Below are positions 26,501 to 34,462 of a stretch of DNA of 64,000 nt, one piece after another; positions within the stretch are counted from its first letter, which is position 1, and every line of letters starts with the position of its first letter. The position numbers were made by a program, and so were the translations under genes. The notes below the pieces were generated by a model. That model did no database searches, was not told the DNA's origin, and saw only the letters and a list, made by a program, of their open reading frames with translations. Where the stretch lies: assembly GCA_930367215.1 (NCBI GenBank), contig OV884059.1, positions 76,603,393 through 76,667,392 of the forward strand, in the 5' to 3' direction. Source of the stretch: Pollenia angustigena (lineage: Eukaryota; Arthropoda; Insecta; Diptera; Polleniidae).

Positions 26501-28751
26501 CGCCAGCGCACATTTTTGCTTATATCTGCAAATCCTTAGCGTCGACTGCAATTTTTGTTCTGAATATAGTGTTTCTTCATTACTTTGTATATATATAAAC
26601 CCTTTTTACAAATTTGACGACAAGCTAAAATGGAAATGCTCATATGTGTTATTTGTGTAAAATTATTTTGTTGGCTTTTTTTTATTTCGTATGTGTATTG
26701 TGTTTTTGTAAAAAATGTTCTCATCTTTTGTTGAGTTTGATAAAAACAGTATTATTTTTGTGTTCGAAAGATGACTAATAGGGAAACGTTTTTTTTAAAA
26801 AGGTTTTCTACACAAACACTATAAGCGTTTGTGTATTGCACAAATCTACCGAACCGAACACTAAGGAGCGGTATTTAATGTTTTTTTTTGAACACTGATT
26901 TAAAGATTTTGAATTGTATTTTGTTTATACTTTAATATTTATTTACTGAATATCGTTACTCAAAACGCAAAAGGCCCGATCTAACATTTTGAAAAGAAGC
27001 AAAAAACTATTTAGTATTATAAATTGATAAATCGACTTAAGCTGTTTATAATTTATTTATTTTTTCTTTAAATCTTGTAAAACCTACCGGTTGTTTTGAC
27101 AATTGCCAATATTGCATATTATGCAAGCTGTTCGATAGTTAGGTATTTTAGGGCTTATTTTTAATAAAATGGATAATTTTAGTCAAGAGATTCCAAAGAT
27201 TTTTGTGGAGATTTGTGTTGTTGAAATTCATCAGAACCGAAGAAAATGCGTCTTATATATTTTGCATGGACTTTTCGAAATTAATCTTTTATTAGTGGAA
27301 TCTCAAAATCCCTATGGATGTTCTCGTTGCTTTTATACCATCAAGTCTGCCAGATTTAACAATTTATCGTCATTTTGGCAATTTTCGGGTCCAAAAATGG
27401 GACATTAATTTATTTATGCCCTTAATTTGATTATTGTTCATATGAAAAGTTTTGAACTTATTTACAAAAGTTCTTAGAATTATTTGGTATTTTTTAATTA
27501 CTTCTTAGATGCCCAGATAAAACTTCGCTTAGTTTTTCAAAATTAATAGCTTCTTTCACTCATTATTAAGTAGCTCTCTTCTTTAACTACTTCTACAACA
27601 ACTTCTATAACTACTTTTTTCTGGATGTATGTAGGTAAAAATAATAATAATGACTTACTTTTGAATGCGTTCATTTTGGGACTTTGCTTGGAAAATTCAT
27701 TGGTCCTTTCAGTAGAATTGTAAGTAGTGCTTTTATGTTTTTCTGAAGTTTTTACTGGTTACTATCGTTTGTTTCTATATTTTAATTTATGTCACATTCA
27801 CAAAATTATAGCATACAACAACAAATGTGACACAATAGAACACCTTGTGAACTGCCTAATAAATTTTCATTATAAGAGAAGAAACAAATGTATGGAACCC
27901 TAACACCTAACGGCTGATTAGGTACAACGGAGGCCATATTTCGAGAAACGGGTCTCAGGGCCGATTTGCATGCAGATCAGTGCAATATTTTTCACTTTAA
28001 AATCCATGACTGATGTATCAAGCTCACTATTTATACCGTAGTCTTCCACCGTTTAAGTCCACGGTTTAAATAAAAAAAAAATTAACTAAATTAAATCGAA
28101 ACGGATACACAATTGTGCACTATATTCACGACAACATCAGAAGTATAAATAATTATTCGCTTCACCTTACCCTCATCACTATTCATAACATCTTTAAATT
28201 CCAAAACCTCGACAATTTGTTTAAACTCTGAACCCTGCCAATGTTTTGGTTTTGGTCGATAGAAATCACTTAAATAATGTTGACGACTCTTATCGTTAAA
28301 GGCACGTTCCTGCAGCCATTTCAAATCATAAACTGATTGATGTTTATCACTCCAATCGACAATTAGTTGTTTTGTCTCATTATTTGTCTGCACAAAAAGA
28401 AAATTGTTTGAGGGTCATTAATCGTAAATCGTAAAAGATGTGTATCATCTAACTCACTTGCAATTTTTCGACTTTCACCTTTACATCAAATTTATTCCAA
28501 TCGTGTTTACGTGATTTAGAAGTGGGATGAAAACATTGCTCACAATAACAATTATCACGTAACCAAACACCGGGAAATTTTAATGCATCTTTTGATGGAT
28601 TTATTTTAATATCAACATCATTTTCCTCATGAACCACAACGAATTTTTCATTTTCAACACAAGCACTTAAAACACGTTTTAGCAGCAATGACGAGGTTTG
28701 AATTGAATTGTTGTTATTTTTTAATAATTTTTTTACGATTTTTCTCAACAT
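14247..28751 (-). CDS. Gamma-butyrobetaine dioxygenase-like gene (BBOX1 family), five exons
   Basis: Fe(II)/2-oxoglutarate-dependent oxygenase of the BBOX/TMLH family. Gamma-butyrobetaine dioxygenase makes L-carnitine from gamma-butyrobetaine. The five exons total 1266 nt (421 residues plus TAA); human BBOX1 is 387 residues. Seen in the sequence: a basic, Leu-rich N-terminus that could be a mitochondrial presequence; WLRDNCYCEQC, the Cys-X-Cys-X2-Cys part of the N-terminal zinc site; WSDKHQSVYDLKWL with the matching His; LHTDLP, the HxD iron ligands, in exon 4; FNNIRLLHGREGY, the distal iron His, in exon 5; and GAYLDWD near the C-terminus. Phases join cleanly (0, 1, 2, 2). Introns are 70, 2182, 102 and 10885 bp, the large ones full of transposons. 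Flies carry several paralogues, so substrate (butyrobetaine or trimethyllysine) is uncertain; the RAPVI-CLDNEG region fits BBOX better. The start is the first Met of exon 1, with no in-frame upstream extension checked. UTRs were not identified. Confidence 0.9.
14760..14940. repeat. Dispersed repeat R2, diverged copy in intron 4
   Basis: Shares the order TTCTCAATTTTTATTCTT, AGCTAGTTCCTATGCGCATT, TTGCCAG, CCGGAAAC and AACTGTTAATCGAA with the copies at 37 and 50 kb. Confidence 0.55.
14961..15979 (+). mobile_element. piggyBac-family relic with subterminal hairpins, copy 2
   Basis: Begins after TTAA (14957-14960) with CCCATTAAGGCCC and matches copy 1 almost throughout, but lacks the part equivalent to 5000-5988 and is cut at its right end near 15979, where the final 13-bp repeat and TTAA are missing. 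The hairpins are at 14976-14993 and 15866-15883. It sits in intron 4 of the BBOX-like gene, about 400 bp from exon 5. Confidence 0.75.
15686..15745 (+). pseudogene. piggyBac cysteine-rich tail, better preserved copy
   Basis: Reads KCEKSDVAVQPKCLGAYHN then stop on the plus strand, the classic end of a piggyBac transposase (C-X2-C, then C-X3-Y-H) with the second Cys changed to Ser and a His to Gln. Compared with copy 1 it keeps the last Cys and His. Confidence 0.6.
16100..16292. mobile_element. Fragment of the same hAT family
   Basis: Inverted match to the left about 190 bp of the element at 26150, including the AGCCGAACGCTAAATAATGT stretch and the terminal GAACACTG at 16292. The other end is missing. 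It abuts the truncated piggyBac relic (copy 2). Confidence 0.7.
16881..17540 (-). pseudogene. Mariner relic of the same family, both ends present
   Basis: 660 bp with inverted ends GGGCGGTCCAACCATAATG and GGGTGGTCTAACCATAATG (inward). The minus strand has the N-terminal start region near 17380-17450 joined to C-terminal parts (WFQKN, decayed TPLA-FLW, and RRAFGRYFISHIV) with many stops. A large internal deletion. In intron 4 of the BBOX-like gene. Confidence 0.72.
18221..18413. mobile_element. PIF/Harbinger-like MITE
   Basis: 193 bp with TTA on both sides (18218-18220, 18414-18416) and inverted ends AGGCCCAAATACA. A 3-bp TWA target and GGCCC-rich ends fit PIF/Harbinger MITEs. No coding capacity. 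Confidence 0.75.
18456..20012 (+). mobile_element. Decayed piggyBac element, distinct family
   Basis: 1557 bp with a perfect 17-bp inverted repeat CCCTTATGTGAGTGACA. The left flank is TTAA (18452-18455), the right flank CTAA (20013-20016), one change from TTAA. It contains scattered fragments of a piggyBac transposase on the plus strand and is much shorter than a full element, so internal deletions are likely. It is in intron 4 of the BBOX-like gene. Confidence 0.85.
18760..19560 (+). pseudogene. Broken piggyBac transposase
   Basis: Fragments in several frames: an acidic stretch with EDSYDSDESEEFE near 18910-18950, a segment with DGTRWSIN ended by a stop near 19000, RIDNDLTRAKRAETAKAA near 19260-19315 (the family's RFD-TR-R-DKAA motif), and a Cys-rich end TRKACASCCIPICNEH followed by PLCETCF near 19470-19550. 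The core with the catalytic Asp residues is missing or unrecognisable. Not functional. Confidence 0.7.
20013..21639. other. Intron sequence, nothing recognised
   Basis: AT-rich, only short open frames, no paired inverted repeats noticed. Confidence 0.45.
21640..22930. repeat. Degenerate satellite-like array with GGTACTTTTT
   Basis: The phrase GGTACTTTTT occurs about ten times. In 22550-22930 a unit of roughly 115 bp repeats three times, each with CCTAGAAACATAAAATT-like sequence followed by GTCCTGAGTGA-like and GGTACTTTT(C/G) parts. Earlier, looser copies lie near 21640-21830 and 22195-22290. In intron 4 of the BBOX-like gene. Confidence 0.65.
22972..23574. mobile_element. hAT-type non-autonomous element with perfect 8-bp target duplication
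   Basis: 603 bp. Flanks are ATATGGAC on both sides (22964-22971, 23575-23582). The inverted repeat begins CAGAGATCAGCAATGA, matching the CAG-start of many hAT ends. The interior has many ACTCATA/TATGAGT motifs on both strands, as expected of subterminal transposase-binding repeats. No coding capacity. It lies in intron 4 of the BBOX-like gene. Confidence 0.88.
23600..24848. mobile_element. hAT-type non-autonomous element with perfect 8-bp target duplication
   Basis: 1249 bp. Flanks GTCCCTAG are identical (23592-23599, 24849-24856). Ends are TAGAGTTGTCAA at the left and TAGATTTGTCAA read inward from the right. Clusters of ATTCGATTAATCG and TTCGAATAA motifs fill both subterminal regions. No transposase is seen. 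It lies 25 bp from the neighbouring hAT element. Confidence 0.87.
25451..25759 (-). CDS. BBOX-like gene, exon 4 (iron-binding HxD)
   Basis: 309 nt from an AAG acceptor to the donor GTAAGT. It encodes the HTD iron-ligand pair followed by LPYYEYKP, then GGSNLLVDAF and a VDWNDIG segment, all family landmarks of the jelly-roll core. It ends ATA-TG in phase 2; the split codon becomes TGC (Cys) when joined to exon 5. Confidence 0.88.
25862..25988 (-). CDS. BBOX-like gene, exon 3
   Basis: 127 nt between the acceptor CTTTTAG and the donor GTAATT. It reads LQNWLEALAVLGVVMIKNAP, then an RQLAERVGFIRRTTYG stretch typical of the start of the oxygenase domain in this family. The exon is too short and split in phase to appear as a long open frame, and was found from the gap between exons 2 and 4. 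Phase 1 in, phase 2 out. Intron 3 is 102 bp. Confidence 0.85.
26150..26897. mobile_element. hAT-type non-autonomous element in intron 2
   Basis: 748 bp with ends CAGTGTTCGAAAATAAACA (left) and CAGTGTTCAAAAAAAAACA (inward from right). The flanks ATTTAAAT (26142-26149) and ATTTAAAG (26898-26905) agree at 7 of 8 positions, the hAT duplication length. Both ends also carry GTTCGG boxes. No open transposase. Inserted in intron 2 of the BBOX-like gene. Confidence 0.82.
28171..28387 (-). CDS. BBOX-like gene, exon 2
   Basis: 217 nt opening with ACA (Thr) after a CAG acceptor and ending GAG-G before the donor GTAAGG, which leaves phase 1. It encodes the family segment with W-D-H-S-Y-WL. The next donor-like site, 6 nt further, does not give the phase needed by exon 3, so the GTAAGG site was chosen. 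Intron 2 (25989-28170) contains a 748-bp hAT element. Confidence 0.86.
28458..28751 (-). CDS. BBOX-like gene, exon 1
   Basis: Ninety-eight codons starting at the initiator ATG and ending with the Gln codon CAA, followed by the donor GTGAGT. It holds the basic N-terminus and the zinc-binding segment NCYCEQC. Intron 1 is only 70 bp (28388-28457) and ends in TTTTTGTGCAG. Confidence 0.88.
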
Positions 28752-29871
28752 TTTAGATTCAATTAAAATTAAAGAAAAAAAAAATATAATAAAATCTTAA
28801 TTATTACATAATTTTTTTTTGTCCCTTTCAGTTGTCTTTATTTGCTGCCAGCTTTAAAAAGACTAAATAGCTCTCTGTATATTCAAGCGTCAAGACTGTA
28901 GGCATATGCAGCTTTTGCTGTTTAATCACTGCTGCTCCCCTCGCAATCAGTGGGACGCACAATGGTGCTTTGAATTGTCATCAAACTGATTAACATTTAA
29001 CAATATTTCTTTGTAATTTTTGTTTTTGGGTTTTTGTTTTTGTTGCCGTGGTTTTATTTGAATAAAGTGTATCGGTAATAAATGTGTGACCGATTAATGG
29101 ACTTTGTAGTATTGATTTTAAAGTGACCAGATAAATTAAAAATGTTGTTATTATTATTGATTTTAAGGCTCTTTGTAATACAGATTAAAATACAAAATAT
29201 ATTGGGGATATAGAAACAAAGGTAGCAATCTCCATTTTTTCATAAAGTAATCTAACAATGCCATAATTCTATAACATAATATTTGCTAAAGGTCGTTTTA
29301 CACTATGAAACAAGTCTTAGGTATTTTGACAAAAATGCTTCCCTGTTTAAAAATTCTGCAAAAAAACAATAGCAGCTTTTTGCCTCAAAAAATATGTAAG
29401 ACTTGTGTGATAGTACCCTAAATCAATATTAAATCATGAGTATTTCTTCCTCATATTTACTTGAAGTTATATTAATGTTCAGTATTTTTATTAGTAATGA
29501 AGCCAAGTGTTTGTGAAGTAAGTAGTAAACACGGTAAATGACTTAAGAATACAATTTCCTACAAAAAAGTCGAGAAACCCCAATTTTTTTCCTATTCGAT
29601 TGCGTGAAATGTAGAAAGCCTTAAACGCACAAAAAGAATTTTTGGCAGTTTTTTTTTTCAATTATTTTCTTACGTTCTTAATTGATTGAATTAAAAAAAA
29701 ATATTTTTTTCATTTAAAATTTTACTTGATTTAAAGCTTAATTTTAATTGAATCAATCAACTCGGTTGTTTGAATTGAACACTTTGTTGCTTTTCTCCCT
29801 CATCAACAGTTTGCGAAAAATGTTACAAGTGCAACCAACATCTTTGTAAATTTATTGTCTTTGCCCTTACA
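28752..29871. other. Upstream of the BBOX-like gene
   Basis: Should contain the promoter and 5' UTR for the minus-strand gene. No TATA or initiator could be singled out in this AT-rich DNA. Near 29660-29780 are TTGATTGAATT words like those at 35500-35780. Confidence 0.35.
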
Positions 29872-30815
29872 TGTACATTAGGGTGGCCGTTATTTTCTTT
29901 TCTTTTCGATTTCTTACATTCTCCCCCCCCCCCCCCCCCACCCAAATCGGTTCAGTTTTATGTCAAAAAAATACAAAAAAATTTCGTAGCGATAAGTTGT
30001 TTTTTAGGGGGGGCGTCCGCCTCTCAAAGTTTGCCATCAAGCCATTTATTCAAAAGTAATTTGTTTGCATATCACTATCTCTTAAAACCAACATTTTACA
30101 AGAATATGATATATGGCAATATTTTAGCTCTTCTAGTCAACAACATTAGCCCCGGAGAAAGTTTTTTGCTAAAATTAATATTTAAGAAAATAACAACAAT
30201 ATTCCAAACATTTTATATACGTTTTATATATATAAAAGGGGAATTTAATGTCAAGTGACCCAATTTTGAAATCGATTTCTTTCGATTTGGATGAAATTTA
30301 CACCATGGTTAGTCCTATTGGATAGAAGCTTAGACACAAATTTTCAACAAGATCGTTAAAAAAAGTTTCTGAGTAAGATGGGGGTCAATGTTTGAAATTT
30401 TCGCCATACAGGTGTTCTTTCACATCCATGTAACTTATTACCAATTGGTGTTAGCAAAATTTGTCCCAAGCAGCTTAGATAGCTATTTGATCAATCTTTT
30501 TAAAAACAATTTTTTTGTTTTTTTTTTAATATTTTAAAATTTTTTTTTTTAAATTTAAATGTTGGCAAAAAAAAAAGTTTTAAATTTAAACAAAAAAAAA
30601 TTTTTTTAAAAAACAAAAAATTTTTTTTAAAAAGATTGATTAAATAGCTATCTTAGCTACTTGGGACAAATTTTGCTAACACCAATTGATCATAAGTAAC
30701 ATGGATGAGAAAGAACACCTGTATGGCAAACCTTGACCCCCTCTAACTCTGAAACTTTTTGACCGATCTTGTTGAAAATTTGTGTCTAAACTACTATTCA
30801 ATAGGACTAACGTTG

Positions 30816-33800
30816 CACAGTAGCGCCCGTAGAGCAAACGAGGTTGCAAAAATCAAAATTTTCATGAGCACCGACGAAGTTTTGAATAAACTCATGTTAT
30901 AGGAAACTTTTCAACGATTTCAAATCTGCCACTCTTAATAATATCACATTTTTAGTTTAGAAGATATAGCCGTTCAAAGTTGACCGACTTTCGGTTTTCA
31001 AAAAAACACACAATTTTTAGTAAATTTGTTGCGATTTCAGGTGTAATATCACGAAAAATAGGTAACGAATCGCCTTATTTTTTGTTTGTATTGATTGATG
31101 CATTTATTAAATGTGTAATGATAAAAAAAAAATGAACTGTTTGCTTTGTGTTTCTCCTGGTAAATCACTATTTAAAAACTATCCGTTTTTTCACTATTTT
31201 TCAACTTTGACGGAAAATAACAAAAATCTATATTTTTCTATATTTGCCATATTTGCAAAATCTGTTCTTTGATTATTTCTTTACATAATTCAAAAATTTT
31301 ATCTGCCCGTACGTGCCCGTTTGGCTTCTAGAGGTAAAAAAGGTTAAAAAGACATGGTTGCAGAAATTGTATGACAGTAGTTTGATCTAAAATCTAAAAA
31401 AACTACTCATTGAAATTAGCAGGTACGTACCTCACTTAAACAATACTTTGGCGTACAAATGGTCAAGAACAATATTGACTACAGGTAGGCACAAATCTTA
31501 TTTGGACACGTGCATAATATAAAAATGCATTATTCAGCCTAAATCCATATGTATGTAGGGAACAGGTACATTTTTCGGCATGGTAGCATAAGCCTATATA
31601 TTGCAAAATAAGCATAATGCCTGGATTAGTCTACGACTGAAAGTTGGCGCAACAATTACTGAAACCATTAAACAATTTAAGTACTGAAAACATGGCGTTG
31701 AACAATTTTAAATTATTTGAACTGTTTAGAAAGTCAACCACACCAAATTTTTTCACGGAAGCTGCTTTAGAAGAACTTGATAGCTTATACGGAAATATTG
31801 AGAGAAGCGAAATTATAAAAAATAATTTTTATCTGATATATGCAAATATTAAGGCAAAATGGGTGAAATCTAATCGAACCATTCAGAACTTCAACTCCAA
31901 ATACGAGGACTGGCTTAATGAAGATACCATCCTGGATATATTGGCAGTAGATAAACCCACCACATCAACCAGAGGAGCAAAAGGAAGGCCAAAAAAAAGT
32001 ATTGAGGAGTGTTCAATTTTCACAAGAAAGAGGAAACTTGCCGATGCCACCAATGACTTGACCACGAAGCAATTATCGGAAGCGCTGTCTATTAAATTTA
32101 CAAAGGATAGTGAAAGAGTTAGGTCGCACATAACCAAATCTGTTGCTGATGCAAGCCCACTGCGACTAAAAAGGATTAAGGAAAGCATTCCCACGCCCAC
32201 AAACGCACACATTAAAAAGTATGGTTCCGAAGAAGCCTTGGCCTTGTTTATGGACTTAGAACTTTCCAAAGAGAAATATGAGAAACTACGGGCATCTTTA
32301 ACGCGACACGGCGCTGACGTTTTACCCGGATACAAGCATATTACGCAAGCCAAAATAAATTCACGACCACTGCATACGGAATTTACGGAAGTCTCTGCGA
32401 AAGCCAATCTGCAGGATCTCATGGGCCATACAGCAAAACGGTTGTTGGAGAGTCTTCCTGAAAATGAGGTGAAAATTCTTCCTGAGAAGTTGACATTGAT
32501 CAGCAAATGGGGCTGCGATGGATCATCCGGACAAAGCGTTTATAAGCAAAGGATATCTTCCGATGACGCTACAATATCGGACGGAAATATGTTTATGGCA
32601 TCTGTTGTTCCTTTGCGGCTTAAATCGGATGTTTCCCTTCACTGGAAAAATCCACGTCCGTCATCAGTGCATTATTGCCGACCAATAATGTTTCAGTTTG
32701 CAAGGGAATCGGCAGAACTCATAAGGACCACGGTGAAGGACATTGAAGAACAAATAAGCAAGATTAAGCCTACAAAGCTGCAAATTGGAGAAGGAAAATA
32801 TATTGAATGCAATTACGAGTTCCATCTGACCATGGTTGACGGAAAAGTCGTAAACGAACTGACAGGAACAACCTCAACAATGTCATGCCCGATTTGCAAA
32901 AAGAGTCAGAAGAACTTTGGTAATTTAAACGATTCTACAAATGAGGAGAATTACGAATATGGAATGTCACCATTGCACGCAAGGATAAGGTGTATGGAAT
33001 TCTTGCTAAAACTGGCGTATACCCTACCACAAGAGGAGGAAAACTTCGATGAAAATACATCAATAAAGGATAAGGAAAAGATCAGAAAGAAGCAAATACA
33101 GGATGCTTTTTTTAAACAAGTTGGACTAAAAGTAGACTGTCCCAAGCACGGATACGGTAACTCAAACGATGGAAACACTTCTAGGAGATTTTTTGAAAAT
33201 GATGAGGCAGTAACTAGAATCACTGGAATTGACAATCAAATCGTGAAAAGATTGGGAACGATCTTGGATGTTTTAAACTGCAAAGAAAATGTCAATTCTA
33301 CAAAATATGGAGAATATGCGTCGAAAACTGCATCTCTTTTAGCAGAAATGTATCCACAGAAGAAGTTGACCCCGACCGTCCATAAAATATTGGCGCATGG
33401 CAAAGATATAATTGAGTACCAGTCTTTGCCAATTGGAGAGCTTTCTGAAGAAGCACAGGAGTCTCTTAACAAATTTTATAAAAAATATAGATTGCAGAAC
33501 ACATTCAAAGCATCAAGGGTAAGGCAAAATGAGGACCTCTTCAACATGTTGGCAGCATCTTCCGATCCACTTATATCTTCCCTGCGGCATGTGAAGTCAC
33601 GAATAGAGTTAGAAAATAATTATAGTTTAGAAATGGTTAGTCTTTTAGATATACCTTCTCTTACGAACTGTGATGAATATTTTACAGAAAATTGAAAAAA
33701 TAAATTTAAAAAAAAATAATTTTTTTTTTAATTTGTTGGGTAATAATTTAAAACATAAAAACCTAAAGAAAAAAAATAAAAACAATCTAAAAATGTAAAA

Positions 33801-34014
33801 ATAATTTTTTTTAGTTACCATAAAATTGATTTTTCTACTAATTTTAACTTTGATAACCCATAATTAGGCCCCTACAGAGCGTAGCACCCTTTCCAAACGC
33901 TCATTTCATAGGCTGAACAGTTATCTATCATATGCTGTTTAAACTGTTCAATTATCTTATTCGGTTCAAAAGATATGATTTTTGCAACGAAAAAACTCAA
34001 ATGGCGCCACTGTG
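30816..34014 (+). mobile_element. Complete Transib DNA transposon
   Basis: 3199-bp element flanked by a perfect 5-bp target duplication CGTTG (30811-30815 and 34015-34019). Terminal inverted repeats start CACAGTAGCGCC at the left and CACAGTGGCGCC at the right. Each end has a heptamer, a 23-nt (left) or 22-nt (right) spacer and the nonamer-like GCAAAAATC (30846-30854; complement at 33977-33985). That is the layout described for Transib ends and for V(D)J recombination signals. The element carries one open transposase gene and about 0.85 kb of AT-rich leader. It sits inside the right arm of a foldback element; removing it with one target copy restores the arm's match to the left arm. Confidence 0.93.
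31692..33695 (+). CDS. Transib transposase (RAG1-core relative), intact frame
   Basis: 667 codons without a stop. The frame can be read back to TTG at 31644, but a stop lies just upstream and the first ATG is at 31692, giving MALNNFKLFELF. Family landmarks (numbered from that Met): a basic KGRPKKS stretch; WGCDGSSG with D276; LTMVDGK with D383; the zinc pair C399-X2-C402 (CPIC) and H564-X4-H569 (HKILAH); and LSEEAQES with the probable catalytic Glu, E590 by alignment with RAG1. D276 and D383 are 107 apart, against 108 for D600 and D708 of mouse RAG1; the Cys and His spacings equal those of RAG1 C727/C730 and H937/H942. The C-terminal LAASSDPLISS is Transib-like. The enzyme would cut and paste by hairpin formation. 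Frame and ends are intact, but activity is not shown. Confidence 0.93.
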   Translation: MALNNFKLFELFRKSTTPNFFTEAALEELDSLYGNIERSEIIKNNFYLIYANIKAKWVKSNRTIQNFNSKYEDWLNEDTILDILAVDKPTTSTRGAKGRPKKSIEECSIFTRKRKLADATNDLTTKQLSEALSIKFTKDSERVRSHITKSVADASPLRLKRIKESIPTPTNAHIKKYGSEEALALFMDLELSKEKYEKLRASLTRHGADVLPGYKHITQAKINSRPLHTEFTEVSAKANLQDLMGHTAKRLLESLPENEVKILPEKLTLISKWGCDGSSGQSVYKQRISSDDATISDGNMFMASVVPLRLKSDVSLHWKNPRPSSVHYCRPIMFQFARESAELIRTTVKDIEEQISKIKPTKLQIGEGKYIECNYEFHLTMVDGKVVNELTGTTSTMSCPICKKSQKNFGNLNDSTNEENYEYGMSPLHARIRCMEFLLKLAYTLPQEEENFDENTSIKDKEKIRKKQIQDAFFKQVGLKVDCPKHGYGNSNDGNTSRRFFENDEAVTRITGIDNQIVKRLGTILDVLNCKENVNSTKYGEYASKTASLLAEMYPQKKLTPTVHKILAHGKDIIEYQSLPIGELSEEAQESLNKFYKKYRLQNTFKASRVRQNEDLFNMLAASSDPLISSLRHVKSRIELENNYSLEMVSLLDIPSLTNCDEYFTEN

Positions 34015-34462
34015 CGTTGGTGCAAATTTCATCCAAATCGAAAGAAACCGATTTCAAAATTGGGTCACTTGACATTAAATTCCCCTTTTATATATATAAA
34101 ACGTATATAAAATGTTTGGTATTTTGTTGTTATTTTCTTAATTATTTTCTTAAATATTAATTTTAGCAAAAAACTTTCTTGGAGGCTAATGTTATTGACT
34201 AGAAGAGCTAAAATATTGCTATATATCATATTCTTGTAAAATGTTGTTTTTAGGAGATAGTCATATGCAAACAAATTACATTTGAATAAATGGCTTGATG
34301 GCAAACTTTGAGGGGCGGACGCCCCCCCTAAAACACAACTTATCGCTACGACTTTTTTTGTAATATTTTTTACATAAAACTGAACCGATTTGTAGGGGGA
34401 GAATATAAGAAATCAAAAAAAAAAAGTTCTCCATACAACTAACGGCCACGCTAAAGTACATA

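Larger units (their letters stand above)
29872..34462. repeat. Large palindromic foldback element, interrupted by Transib
   Basis: The left arm (about 29872-30500) and the right arm (about 30640-30815 continued at 34015-34462) are inverted copies. Both outer ends read TTAG-(G/C)-GTGGCCGTTA. Shared stretches include the arm segment around AATTTAATGTCAAGTGACCC and the segment around AGGACTAAC. The centre, 30500-30640, is A/T homopolymer runs. A poly-C tract (about 29923-29939) is much longer in the left arm than in its mate near 34397. Without Transib the element would be about 1.4 kb. Small open frames are mirrored in the two arms, but that follows from the inverted repeat and is not evidence of a gene. 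Transposon class unknown. Confidence 0.8.

Noticed and set aside
31644..31691. Extending the Transib transposase to 683 residues from TTG
   Set aside because: TTG initiation is not expected in an insect gene; the ATG at 31692 is 16 codons on and a stop lies just upstream of the TTG.
31883..32506. 207-residue minus-strand open frame
   Set aside because: It lies wholly opposite the Transib transposase, has no motif, and is explained as an antisense shadow.
30031..34304. Two similar small frames starting MPSSHLFK (30031-30258 plus, 34065-34304 minus)
   Set aside because: They sit at mirrored places in the foldback arms, so similarity follows from the inverted repeat; composition is that of AT-rich noncoding DNA.
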